The notes beneath the pieces are model-generated. The model saw only the letters and a program-made list of their open reading frames with translations. It did not search any database and was not told where the DNA came from. Of a DNA stretch of 64,000 bases, positions 1 through 8,411 are shown one piece after another. The first letter of the stretch is position 1; each line of letters opens with the position of its first letter. The DNA is from an uncultured Clostridia bacterium (GTDB lineage Bacteria; Bacillota; Clostridia; Christensenellales; Borkfalkiaceae): NCBI GenBank assembly GCA_947626105.1, contig CANQQY010000004.1:62001-126000 (forward strand). The letters are read 5' to 3'. The position numbers were made by a program, and so were the translations under genes.

Positions 1-903
1 GAACGGCTCGGGCGGGGATTTGTCCTCGTCGCGCGCGAGAGGAAAGCGGGGACGCGCTACGGGATCCTTGCCGCGGTCGACCTCGAAAAATACTCCTGCG
101 ATCCGTCGGAGCCCGCCGCCGTCCGCGCGACCGCGCCCCCCACCGAACGTGCGGAGGAACTCGCCGCAATCAGAAAGGAGGCGATCCTCGAATTTCCGCA
201 TGTCGCGCTCTATTACCGCGACAAGAAGAACAGAGCCGTCCGCTGGCTTCTCGGGGAGGACTTTGAGAAAGTCTACGATTTCCGCCTCATGGAAAAGGGG
301 GGCAGGATCAAGGGATACTATGTCCCCGAAGAGGACGCTTACGTCATCGTGGACGAGATCGCGCCCCGCGGGGAGCCCGCTTTCGCAGTTGCGGACGGCC
401 ATGACGAGATCGCCGCGGCGAAAATGCACTGGGAAGCCTTGAAGCCGACCCTGAAAGGGAAGGAGTTAAAGGCACACCCCGCGCGCTTTTTGCTCGCGGA
501 GCTCTGGAACCTCTGCGACGAAGCCGTCCCCTTCGAACCCGTGCACAGGGCGGCGGCGGGGGTGGACGGGGAGGACTTCTGCGCCTTCTTCTCCCGCCGC
601 GTCAAGTGCAAGCGCGACGGGGATATTCTGAACGTTTCCGCCCCCGCGCATAAGTGCGCCGCGGAGGTCGACGCGGCGGTCCGCGAATATCTCGGGGAAC
701 ACGGCGGGGAGCTTCTGTTCCTGCACGGCGAGAAGGCGTTCCGCGAAGCGAAGGGGACGCATACCGTCCGCCTCCGCATGAATATGGACAGGGAAGATCT
801 CTTCCCCGCGCTCAAAGGCGGGCTTGCGAGAGAGACGTTCTGCCTCGGCGGAGAGGAAGAAGGGCGGTATTGCTTCGAGGGAAGGGAATTGAGCTATGAT
901 TAA
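1..903 (+). CDS. DUF1015 family protein (5'-truncated by window edge)
   Basis: Reading frame 1 is open from the first base to a TAA at 901-903, giving 300 residues of a protein whose N-terminus lies outside the window. The visible part has DUF1015 hallmarks: an RYGILAAVDLEKY stretch, IRATAPPTERAEEL-like spacing written here as VRATAPPTERAEEL, ELPHV-like EFPHVALYY, and the family signature VADGHDEIAAAK (usually VADGNHSLATAK). DUF1015 proteins are about 400 residues, so roughly 100 residues are missing. The biochemical role is unknown; in many Clostridia the gene sits beside serine-biosynthesis genes (recalled, not checked), and here amino-acid metabolism is again next door, because the stop overlaps the aspartate kinase start by 8 bases. 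Confidence 0.85.
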   Translation, partial: ERLGRGFVLVARERKAGTRYGILAAVDLEKYSCDPSEPAAVRATAPPTERAEELAAIRKEAILEFPHVALYYRDKKNRAVRWLLGEDFEKVYDFRLMEKGGRIKGYYVPEEDAYVIVDEIAPRGEPAFAVADGHDEIAAAKMHWEALKPTLKGKELKAHPARFLLAELWNLCDEAVPFEPVHRAAAGVDGEDFCAFFSRRVKCKRDGDILNVSAPAHKCAAEVDAAVREYLGEHGGELLFLHGEKAFREAKGTHTVRLRMNMDREDLFPALKGGLARETFCLGGEEEGRYCFEGRELSYD

Positions 904-2221
904 GGTCTGCAAATTCGGCGGCACGTCCATGTCGGACGGGATCAACATGCGCCGCGTTGCCGACATCATCAACGCCGATCCTTCGCGGCGGTTCATCGTC
1001 GTCTCGGCGCCGGGCAAGCGGTTCGGCGGGGATACCAAGATCACCGATCTTCTGTATGAGACGCAGCGCGAAGTCGCGGACAGCGGCTATGTCGGGGAGT
1101 CCTACCGGAAGGTCGCGGCGCGGTTTCAAAGCATCGTGGACGAACTTGGGCTCTCTTTCGACGTCGGCGCCCTGCTCCTTGCGGCGGCAAAGGAGATCGA
1201 ACGGGAGCGAAGCGCCGATTTTACGGTCTCCCGCGGCGAATATTTTACGGGAAAGCTCATGGCGGAGCTTTTAGGCGTTCCCTTTGTGGACGCCCGCGAC
1301 GTCGTGAAGTTCAATGCGGAAGGCAAGGTGGACAGAAAGACCTTTCAGCTCCTGCGGGAAGCGCTCAAAGACAAGCGGCGCGCGGTCGTCGCGGGCTTTT
1401 ACGGCGAGGACGCAAACGGGCGGATCAAGACCTTTTCGCGCGGAGGAAGCGACGTTTCGGGCGCGATCGTCGCACGGGCGGTCGGCGCGGACGAATATGA
1501 AAATTGGACGGACGTAAGCGGTTTTCTCGTCTGCGACCCCTCGATCGTGCCGAGTCCTTGCGGGATCAAAGAGCTCAGCTATAAGGAACTCCGCGAGCTT
1601 AGTTATATGGGCGCACGCGTATTGCACAGCGAGTCCATCTTTCCCGTACGCGAGGCGGATATCCCCATCCACATCAAAAACACCTTCCGTCCCGAGGACG
1701 AAGGGACGCGCATTTTGCCCACCGCCGCTTACCTTGCGGGCGCAAGATCCATACGCACCGTCACCGGGATCGCGGGGAAGAAGAATTTTACGGTCATCCA
1801 TATCGAAAAATCGCTCATGAATACCGAGATCGGCTTTACCTACCGCGTCATGGAAGCGCTCGTAAAGCATAACGTCTCTTTCGAACACCTGCCCTCGGGC
1901 ATTGATACGATGTCCCTCGTCATCGACAGCGAGCAGGTCTCGGGCGGCGTTCTGGAATCGCTCGGCGAGGATATCGCGCGGGCGGTCTCGCCGGACAGAA
2001 TGAAGATCATGACGGATATCGCGCTCATCGCGGTGGTGGGTCACGGCATGGCGAAGAGCGTCGGTACCTCGGCGCGCCTCTTTTCCGCGATCGCGAACGC
2101 GGGGGTCAACGTGCGCATGATCGACCAGGGCTCCTCCGAGATCAACATCATCGTCGGCGTGGATAACTGCAACTACGAGCGCACAGTCCGCGCGGTGTAT
2201 GAAGAATTTTTCAGGGAGTGA
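896..2221 (+). CDS. lysC: Aspartate kinase
   Basis: A 441-residue monofunctional aspartate kinase, catalysing ATP-dependent phosphorylation of aspartate, the first step toward lysine, threonine and methionine. The N-terminus carries the amino-acid kinase signature KFGGTS (residues 6-11), followed by VVSAPGKR, the substrate-binding SRGGSDVSGA region near residue 190, and two C-terminal ACT domains (about 300-441; for example GHGMAKSVGTSARLFSAIAN and MIDQGSSEINIIVGV), which normally mediate feedback inhibition by lysine or threonine. The ATG overlaps the end of the DUF1015 gene by 8 bases, so the two are probably translationally coupled. The isoform is uncertain: the symbol could equally be thrA-like or dapG. 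Confidence 0.93.
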   Translation: MIKVCKFGGTSMSDGINMRRVADIINADPSRRFIVVSAPGKRFGGDTKITDLLYETQREVADSGYVGESYRKVAARFQSIVDELGLSFDVGALLLAAAKEIERERSADFTVSRGEYFTGKLMAELLGVPFVDARDVVKFNAEGKVDRKTFQLLREALKDKRRAVVAGFYGEDANGRIKTFSRGGSDVSGAIVARAVGADEYENWTDVSGFLVCDPSIVPSPCGIKELSYKELRELSYMGARVLHSESIFPVREADIPIHIKNTFRPEDEGTRILPTAAYLAGARSIRTVTGIAGKKNFTVIHIEKSLMNTEIGFTYRVMEALVKHNVSFEHLPSGIDTMSLVIDSEQVSGGVLESLGEDIARAVSPDRMKIMTDIALIAVVGHGMAKSVGTSARLFSAIANAGVNVRMIDQGSSEINIIVGVDNCNYERTVRAVYEEFFRE

Positions 2222-2683
2222 TTTCGCTCGATTTCTTTTTTCGTCCGCGCCTTGGGGGCGCGTGCTCAAAATAAATCGAGCGAGGGGTTAAGTTTTTTGC
2301 CTTGTAAAAACGATTCGGCTGTCCCTTTTCTGTTTCACAGGACAGTAAGCCGAAAGGGTTCGGCAAATTGAGTCGCCCACGGCGGAAGTGAATTCCGCCT
2401 AAGGCAAGGAATTTAGGAACGTATTTCGTTCATTTCTTTGCTTGCCCCGCTAAGGCCTACCCCCTACGGGGGGAGGCTCCGCCGTAGGCGGTGGTGGGGG
2501 GGATTCTCGCGGGACTTCGAAAAGAAATTTGCGAGGGGTTAAGTTTTTCGCCTTGTAAAAGCAATTCGGCCGTCCCTTTTCTGTTTCACAGGACAGTAAG
2601 GTTCCCGTAGGGTACCAAATGGGGTGCGCTTAGGCGGGGAGACCCCGCCACGCGCCGTTAATTAGAACGAAGGGCAGCGAGGG
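2222..2683. repeat. Family C palindromic repeat cluster
   Basis: Starts directly after the aspartate kinase stop. It contains two imperfect copies of the C element: a left arm like TTCGCTCGATTTCTTT, a right arm like AAATAAATCGAGCGAGG, and the associated segments CTGTTTCACAGGACA, GGTTCGGCAAATTGAG and GCGGAAGTGAATTCCGCC. No open frame of coding character was found. The same segments recur near 34.0, 47.5-48.2 and 57.5-57.7 kb. Confidence 0.8.
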
Positions 2684-2689
2684 AATAGC

Positions 2690-2783
2690 CCTCATCCCGA
2701 GGCGAAGCCGAGCGGATCTCATAGACCCACGGACGTCCGTACTTACGAGGGGATTCTCTCGCCCCTCGGGGCTCGGAATGAGG
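2690..2783. repeat. Long family B-type palindrome, copy 1
   Basis: A 94-base element beginning CCTCATCCCGAGGCGAAGCC and ending GGGGCTCGGAATGAGG, whose ends are inverted repeats of each other. A nearly identical copy lies at 24046-24141. Confidence 0.8.
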
Positions 2784-2797
2784 AACCCCCTCGGTTC

Positions 2798-2965
2798 TTT
2801 CGGCCCCTAGGCGCCCCTCTTAGGGGAGCTGGCGCGCTGTCCTTACGCGACTGAGGGGTTTTGGCGCCGTGTTTGGGAACCCCTTTCCCCTTCGGGGACT
2901 TCCCCTAAAAGGGGCAGCAAGAGGGTGGCGCGGGGACTTCCCCTAAAAGGGGCAGCAAGAGGAGA
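2798..2965. repeat. Family A palindrome cluster
   Basis: Contains the hairpin GCCCCTCTTAGGGGAGCTG, a GCGCGCTGTCCTTACGCG hairpin, GACTGAGGGGTTTT, and two copies of GGACTTCCCCTAAAAGGGGC about 55 bases apart. These are the modules of family A seen throughout the window. Confidence 0.75.
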
Positions 2966-3027
2966 ACAACCGAAGGGTCAAAAAACGCATTTCCGCAAAA
3001 AAATCCGCTTTTTTCATGCAAAAACGG

Positions 3028-3056
3028 TTGCCTTTTTCGGCGATTTGCTCTATAAT
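3028..3056 (+). promoter_or_regulatory. Promoter of rplS
   Basis: TTGCCT (3028-3033), a 17-base spacer, then TATAAT (3051-3056). It lies about 65 bases before the rplS start codon and downstream of the repeats, so it probably restores transcription after them. Confidence 0.75.
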
Positions 3057-3122
3057 TCAGTTGACTTCGGGCGGTCCTCTGCCAATAGGGCACGAACGCC
3101 GCGTATTACAGGAGGTAAAGTC

Positions 3123-3464
3123 ATGGGACTCATCGAGCAGATCGAAGCCGAGGGGTTGAAGGAAAACGTTCCCGCGTTTAACGTCGGCGATACCGTAAAA
3201 GTCGGCTATCGTATCATCGAAGGCGGGAAAGAACGTATCCAGAACTTCGAGGGCGTCGTCATCGCCAAAAAGGGCGGCAGTATCCGCGAAACGTTCACCG
3301 TCCGCCGTCTTTCGTTCGGCGTCGGCGTGGAACGCTGCTTCCCCCTTCATTCTCCCAAGGTTGCATATGTCAACGTTGTGAGAGCGGGCAAAGTCCGCAG
3401 AGCAAAGCTGTATTATCTGCGCGGACGCACCGGCAAGGCGGCGAAGATCAAGGAAAAGAAATAA
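3123..3464 (+). CDS. rplS: 50S ribosomal protein L19
   Basis: A 113-residue protein beginning [17 protein letters not shown] with the L19 core: [60 protein letters not shown] and the basic end [14 protein letters not shown]19 sits at the 30S-50S interface. The frame is open further upstream (from 2925), but the ATG at 3123 follows a strong AGGAGGT ribosome-binding site (3110-3116) and gives the normal L19 length. It is monocistronic here; the usual rimM-trmD-rplS grouping is not seen. A terminator follows directly. Confidence 0.97.
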   Translation: MGLIEQIEAEGLKENVPAFNVGDTVKVGYRIIEGGKERIQNFEGVVIAKKGGSIRETFTVRRLSFGVGVERCFPLHSPKVAYVNVVRAGKVRRAKLYYLRGRTGKAAKIKEKK

Positions 3465-3471
3465 AAAGAGC

Positions 3472-3510
3472 AGGGTCTGCCGAAGGTCACGGCGGACCTC
3501 TTTTTTTGCC
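3472..3510 (+). terminator. Terminator after rplS
   Basis: GGTCTGCCG and CGGCGGACC form a stem (one G-U pair) around an AAGGTCA loop, followed by a run of seven T. Confidence 0.85.
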
Positions 3511-3590
3511 CTCCGCGCCGCGGACGGGCGTTTTTTATGTCGATCATGGAATTTTGTGAAAAAAAATTTTCGGAAAGATCCGAAAATCCG

Positions 3591-3619
3591 TTTACAATTT
3601 GTCCGTAATCGGGTAGAAT
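3591..3619 (+). promoter_or_regulatory. Promoter of the membrane protein gene at 3653
   Basis: TTTACA (3591-3596), 17-base spacer, TAGAAT (3614-3619). Just upstream lies a 9-bp hairpin (ATTTTCGGA / TCCGAAAAT, 3566-3587) that could be an operator or a leftover repeat. Confidence 0.6.
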
Positions 3620-3652
3620 AGGAAAAGACTAATTATAATAGGGAATACCTCT

Positions 3653-5842
3653 ATGAGAAAAACCAACGGAAAACTGAAAAAACTGTCACCCTTCTTTATC
3701 GCGTTCATTGCGCTGGCGCTCGTGTTCCTTGCCGTCGGGCTCGGGACGCTCGGCTCCTTCCGCACCCGCGGGGAGAGCTACGAGTTCAGCGGCCCCGTCT
3801 ATGCGGACGGGGAAACGCAGAGTTCCACCGTGACCTTCCGCCTCGATCCGAGCATCACGGAGACCTATACCGACAGTAACGGAAAGGAGCAGACGAGAAC
3901 CGTCTATCTCCAAATCGACGACATTTACGTCTATGTCGAGGCGATCTACTCCGATCCCGGCAGATCCGCGGGGATCAAGGTCCGGTATTCCTCTTCGGCG
4001 GACAGCAAGAGCCCCACGACCGTCGGCACGATGCTCCTCGAAAACATCTTTACGGGCGAGGACGATATAGAACCCGACGAGAAGGGGAAGCTCATAAAGG
4101 CGACGGATGTGCTCTACCGCTGGACGGCGCCCCTCGGCGACGTCATCCGCGCGATGTCCACCCGCTCCATCCAGTCCAACCAATATTGGCATCTTTCGGC
4201 GGAGTCCGCGAATATCCGCATCGAGGAAGTCGTCTTTGTCGGCTCTCCCCGTTCGGGCGAATCGAACCGCGCGCAGTATGTGATCCCCGCGGCGGTCTCC
4301 AAGGCGACCCCCGTCAAGGGACAGACGACTGCCGAGGCGGCAGCCGCAGCGCAGTCCCTTCTCGACGGCGAGATCAACGCGCAGGCGCAGGCATATAAGA
4401 CGGCGATGGGCGATTCTTCCGTCAAGGAAAAGCCCGCCCTTCCCAATTTGCCCGTCAACGCCGTTTCCTCTTTCGATACCTTTACGAAGTCGGAGATCTA
4501 CTCCCTTCTCACGATCGCAGAGATGAAGAACGGCAACCGTTACAGCGTGAACGCCGCCGGCGAGGATCCCCGCGTCTATACGGTGGAGAGCGTCTATAAT
4601 ACGCTCGGCATGGATCTTTTGGCGCTTGGCACCGACATGTTCGGCGTGACCCCCTTCGGGCTGCGCTTCTTCCCGATGCTCTTCTCCTTCGGGCTCCTCA
4701 TCGTGGGATTCTTCTTTGTCTTACAGCTCACGGGGAGCGACAGGGCGGCGTTTGTGTTCTCTCTTCTCTATGTATTCTGCGATCTCTCGTTCTCGCTCGG
4801 GCACCTCGGGACGCCGCTCACGGCGGGGCTGTTCTTTGTCGCGCTCTCCCTGCTCCTCGTGCACAGATTTTACCGCAACGGCATGAAGAAACCGAATCTT
4901 ATCGGCGCGCTGCCGCTCCTCTTCGGCGGGCTTGCGGGCGCCGCGGCGATCTGCGTGAACGGCGCCATGCTCATTCCCGTCCTCGGGATCGTAGGGCTCT
5001 TCATCGCGGGCATGGTACGCCAGCAAAAGGCGAGAAGATATTATCTCGACGCGGCGATCGAAGAATATGAAGCAAAAGAAAAGCACGTTGTGACGGAAAC
5101 GGCAGAGGGGACGGACGCTCCCGCCGCCGAACCTTCCGCCGCACCTTCCGCCGCGAAGAAAAAAGTTTTACGGGTCGTATCCGAATACCGCGCGAAGAAT
5201 TTGACCGCGGGGCTCGGATTTGCGGCGGCGCTCATCCTCGGGACGTTCATTCTCTCCCTTCTGTGCATGATCCCCGTCTATTACCCGCTTTTGAAGATGT
5301 ACGATAACCCCGCCGCTCCGAGCATGAGCGTGTTCACGCTCGGCTGGAAGGCGTTTGCGGGCGGCTTTGCGGGCGTCAACGAACTTGGCAACACCGCTTC
5401 AAGTTGGAGCCTCTTCCTCACCCTGTTCAGGGGGACGGGCAGCTCGTATGCGGTGACGGGCGTCGCGATCAATGCGGTCGCCGCCGCGATGGCGCTCGTC
5501 GGCGTGGGATTTGCCATTTGGCGGATCGTATGCGCGGTAAAGACGAACGGGAAGGCGGAACTCCGCCGCACCGTCGTGCCGCTCGCGGGGCTCGAGCTTT
5601 CGCTCGTCTGCGCCGCATTCGCCGATACGCTCGGATTTATCTTCCTTGCATATGTGTTCGGCTTCGTCCTTGCGGCGGAGGCCGTGGACTTTTCAATGAA
5701 CCTTCCCGGGAAAGCGGGGAAGGCCGCAAAGATCGTCACGATCGCCGCGCTCGTCCTTCTCGTCCTCTGCTTTGCCCTCTTTGCGGCGTTCACGTTCTCG
5801 ATCCCGCTTCCCGCGTCTTTGATGGGGAAACTCTTCGGATGA
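3653..5842 (+). CDS. Large membrane protein resembling a mannosyltransferase (GT39/PMT-like)
   Basis: 729 residues. One N-terminal membrane segment (about 14-34) is followed by an extracytoplasmic region of roughly 280 residues, then several hydrophobic segments (about 335-460), a charged cytoplasmic stretch rich in Ala/Pro/Glu (about 470-515) and more membrane segments to the C-terminus. The part GMDLLALGTDMFGVTPFGLR and the following FFPMLFSFG resemble the LGKLLIALG..FG..PFGWR region of protein O-mannosyltransferases, but the HPPLGK motif is replaced by YNTLGM. I infer a diverged GT-C fold protein, possibly not catalytic. The gene precedes comM by 19 bases. Function unknown. Confidence 0.6.
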   Translation: MRKTNGKLKKLSPFFIAFIALALVFLAVGLGTLGSFRTRGESYEFSGPVYADGETQSSTVTFRLDPSITETYTDSNGKEQTRTVYLQIDDIYVYVEAIYSDPGRSAGIKVRYSSSADSKSPTTVGTMLLENIFTGEDDIEPDEKGKLIKATDVLYRWTAPLGDVIRAMSTRSIQSNQYWHLSAESANIRIEEVVFVGSPRSGESNRAQYVIPAAVSKATPVKGQTTAEAAAAAQSLLDGEINAQAQAYKTAMGDSSVKEKPALPNLPVNAVSSFDTFTKSEIYSLLTIAEMKNGNRYSVNAAGEDPRVYTVESVYNTLGMDLLALGTDMFGVTPFGLRFFPMLFSFGLLIVGFFFVLQLTGSDRAAFVFSLLYVFCDLSFSLGHLGTPLTAGLFFVALSLLLVHRFYRNGMKKPNLIGALPLLFGGLAGAAAICVNGAMLIPVLGIVGLFIAGMVRQQKARRYYLDAAIEEYEAKEKHVVTETAEGTDAPAAEPSAAPSAAKKKVLRVVSEYRAKNLTAGLGFAAALILGTFILSLLCMIPVYYPLLKMYDNPAAPSMSVFTLGWKAFAGGFAGVNELGNTASSWSLFLTLFRGTGSSYAVTGVAINAVAAAMALVGVGFAIWRIVCAVKTNGKAELRRTVVPLAGLELSLVCAAFADTLGFIFLAYVFGFVLAAEAVDFSMNLPGKAGKAAKIVTIAALVLLVLCFALFAAFTFSIPLPASLMGKLFG

Positions 5843-5861
5843 GAAATATGAGGGGGAAATT

Positions 5862-7385
5862 ATGATCGCGAAAATTATTTGTTATGCGCTCAACGGGCTC
5901 GAAGGGGTTCCCGTTGAAGTGGAGGCGGACGTCAATAAGGGCGTCCCCTCTTACGACATGGTGGGGCTTCCGGACGCCGCAGTGAAGGAGAGCAAGGAGC
6001 GCGTGCGCTCCGCCCTCAAAAACAGCGGGCTCCTCTTCCCCATGAACAGGATCACGATCAATTTCGCGCCCGCCGATCTCAAAAAAGAGGGCGCGGGCTT
6101 CGATCTTGCGATCGCCGTCAGCCTCTTGAAGGCGAGCGAACAGCTCCTCGGCGCAGACGTCAAGGACATCGTCTTTTTGGGTGAGCTCGCCCTCACGGGA
6201 GATCTCAGACCCATTTCGGGGCTCCTGCCCATTCTCATTTCGGCAAAGTCGCACGGGTTCACCCGCTTCGTGATCCCCGCCGGGAACGCGGAAGAAGCGA
6301 GGTATCTCGGCGGCGCGGAGATCTATCCCGCACATTCTTTGGGGGAAGTCGTCAAACATCTCGTCGGCGTCCGGCCCATTCTGCCCCTCGATACGGCGGA
6401 GTTCGTCCCCGGGAAGGGGAAAAAGACCTCCGCGGATCTCAAATACGTCAAGGGGCAGCCCATCGCCCGCCGCGCGCTCGAAATCGCCGTCGCGGGCGGA
6501 CACAACCTGCTCATGTCTGGCCCTCCCGGAACGGGCAAGACCATGCTCGCAAGGTGCCTTCCCACCATCATGCCCGATTTGAGTTTCGAAGAGGCGCTCG
6601 AGATCACAAAGATCCACTCCGTCGCGGGCGTTCTGGGGGAAGAGGGCATCGTGAGCGAACGTCCCTTCCGTACCCCGCACCACACGGCGACGACCGTCTC
6701 CATGTGCGGCGGCGGCAACCGCGTCGTGCACCCCGGGGAGATCTCTCTGGCGCACGGCGGCGTGCTCTTTCTGGACGAGCTGCCCGAATATAAGCGCTCC
6801 ACGCTCGAAGCGCTCCGCCAGCCCCTCGAGGACGGGAAGATCACCGTCTCCCGCGCCGGCGGAAGTTTTACATATCCCTCGCGGTTCATGCTCTGCGCGA
6901 GCATGAATCCCTGCCCCTGCGGAAACTATGGCTCCGCGGACAGGATCTGCACCTGCACGCCCGCCGAGATCAGGCGGTACAGGAGAAAGATCTCGGGGCC
7001 CCTGCTTGACAGGATCGATCTGCAAGTCGAGGTCGATAACATCACATACGACGATCTGACTTCGGAAGAAGTCAACGAGGATTCGGAGACGGTGAAGGCG
7101 CGGGTCAACGCCGCGCGGCGCATCCAGCGCAACCGCTTCGAGGGACTTCCCATCAATACGAACGCGGAGATGGGGGAAAAGGAGATCCAGGAGTTCTGCC
7201 GCCTCACGAGAGAGGGGGACAAGATCCTGCGCGACGCGTTCGACCGCATGAAGCTCTCCGCCCGTGCGCGGGCGAGGATCGTCAAGGTCGCCCGCACCAT
7301 CGCCGATCTCGACAGCAGCGAGGATATTCTTCCCAAGCATGTGTTCGAGGCGGTCTCGTACAGACTTTACGATAAACTCGGTTGA
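5862..7385 (+). CDS. comM: YifB/ComM-family Mg chelatase-like AAA ATPase
   Basis: 507 residues with the ComM architecture: an N-terminal Lon-like fold (YDMVGLPDAAVKESKERVRSA), a central AAA ATPase with Walker A GPPGTGKT (near residue 220) and Walker B LFLDELPEY, the CSMNPCPCG-like Cys motif (CASMNPCPCGNYG), and a C-terminal Mg-chelatase helical domain with SARARARIVKVARTIADL. In other bacteria ComM is a helicase that promotes branch migration when transformed DNA is integrated. It lies directly upstream of dprA, which fits a DNA-uptake/recombination role. The start is supported by GAGGGGG shortly before the ATG at 5862. Confidence 0.95.
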   Translation: MIAKIICYALNGLEGVPVEVEADVNKGVPSYDMVGLPDAAVKESKERVRSALKNSGLLFPMNRITINFAPADLKKEGAGFDLAIAVSLLKASEQLLGADVKDIVFLGELALTGDLRPISGLLPILISAKSHGFTRFVIPAGNAEEARYLGGAEIYPAHSLGEVVKHLVGVRPILPLDTAEFVPGKGKKTSADLKYVKGQPIARRALEIAVAGGHNLLMSGPPGTGKTMLARCLPTIMPDLSFEEALEITKIHSVAGVLGEEGIVSERPFRTPHHTATTVSMCGGGNRVVHPGEISLAHGGVLFLDELPEYKRSTLEALRQPLEDGKITVSRAGGSFTYPSRFMLCASMNPCPCGNYGSADRICTCTPAEIRRYRRKISGPLLDRIDLQVEVDNITYDDLTSEEVNEDSETVKARVNAARRIQRNRFEGLPINTNAEMGEKEIQEFCRLTREGDKILRDAFDRMKLSARARARIVKVARTIADLDSSEDILPKHVFEAVSYRLYDKLG

Positions 7386-7387
7386 TC

Positions 7388-8395
7388 ATGGAATATACAA
7401 AGGAAGAGCGCGCGATCATCTATCTTTCGGCGATGAGCGGCAAAGATTACCGGAGCTGCGTCTCTCTTCTTTTGTCCTCTCGGGATCCCGCTTCCCTCAT
7501 GACGGAGGAAGAGGAACGCCGCGCGGCGGAATACCTTTCGGAACTCGGGCAGCGGGGGATCTTTGCCGTGACGCTCGCCTCGGACGACTATCCCGCGGCA
7601 TTGAAACAGATCAACGACCCGCCCCTTCTCCTCTATGGCGCGGGGCGGCGGGAACTTTTATCCCGCAAGATGTTCTGCATCGTCGGCTCCCGTATCACGC
7701 CCCCGTGGGCGGAAAAGATCGGCAAGGAGCTCTCGCGGACGCTCTCGGAGCATTTCGTCATCGTCACGGGGCTCGCCGAAGGGGGAGACAACGCGGCGAT
7801 CGCAGGCGCCGTCGAGAGCGGAAACCTCGTCTGCGTGCTTCCGTGCGGGCTTAGCCAATGCTATCCCGCGTCCCATGCGGGGCTCAAAGAGAGGATCCTG
7901 CAAAAGGGTCTGCTCCTTTCGGAGTACCCGCCCGATACGCCGGCGGCAAAATATGTCTTTCATGCGCGCAACCGCATCCTCGCGGGACTTTCGGAGGGCG
8001 TGCTCGTCCTCTCCGCGGGGGAAAGGAGCGGCGCGCTCATTACGGCAAGCCGCGCCCTCGACTACGGGCGCGACGTATTCGCCCTTCCCTATAATCCCGG
8101 GATCTCCCGCGGCGAGGGCTGTAACGAACTCATCAAAAAGGGCGCCTTTCTCGTCACGGACGCGGAGGATATCCTCTCGGTCTACGGAATGGAATCCGCC
8201 CCGCGCGGGGAAGAGGCGCTCGAGGGCAGGGAGGGGGAAATCGTCTCCCTTCTCAGGGCGAACGGGGAAATGCACGCGGCACAGATCGCGAATCTTCTCG
8301 GGATGAAGATCTTCGAGGCGACCGCGATGCTCTCCTCGCTCGAGCTCAAAGGATACGCCGTCAAATCGGGCGGCAACAAGTACAGCGCAGTGTAA
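7388..8395 (+). CDS. dprA: DNA-processing protein DprA
   Basis: About 335 residues from the ATG at 7388; a TTG two codons earlier (7382) would overlap the comM stop and is less likely. The DprA Rossmann core is clear: FCIVGSRITPPWAEKIG, VTGLAEGGDNAAIAGAVE, VLPCGLSQCYP, LLLSEYPPDTPA, HARNRILAGLSEGVLVLSAG, SGALITASRALDYGRDVFALP. An N-terminal SAM-like region and a C-terminal winged-helix segment (LLRANGEMHAAQIANLLGM) complete the family layout. DprA protects incoming single-stranded DNA and loads RecA. The canonical RGID motif is changed to EGGD. Confidence 0.95.
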   Translation: MEYTKEERAIIYLSAMSGKDYRSCVSLLLSSRDPASLMTEEEERRAAEYLSELGQRGIFAVTLASDDYPAALKQINDPPLLLYGAGRRELLSRKMFCIVGSRITPPWAEKIGKELSRTLSEHFVIVTGLAEGGDNAAIAGAVESGNLVCVLPCGLSQCYPASHAGLKERILQKGLLLSEYPPDTPAAKYVFHARNRILAGLSEGVLVLSAGERSGALITASRALDYGRDVFALPYNPGISRGEGCNELIKKGAFLVTDAEDILSVYGMESAPRGEEALEGREGEIVSLLRANGEMHAAQIANLLGMKIFEATAMLSSLELKGYAVKSGGNKYSAV

Positions 8396-8411
8396 TTTTT
8401 TCAGGAGAACT

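Noticed and set aside
2222..3027. tRNA or other structural RNA in the gap after lysC
   Set aside because: The hairpins belong to repeat families A, B and C; no cloverleaf with TTC-loop consensus was found.
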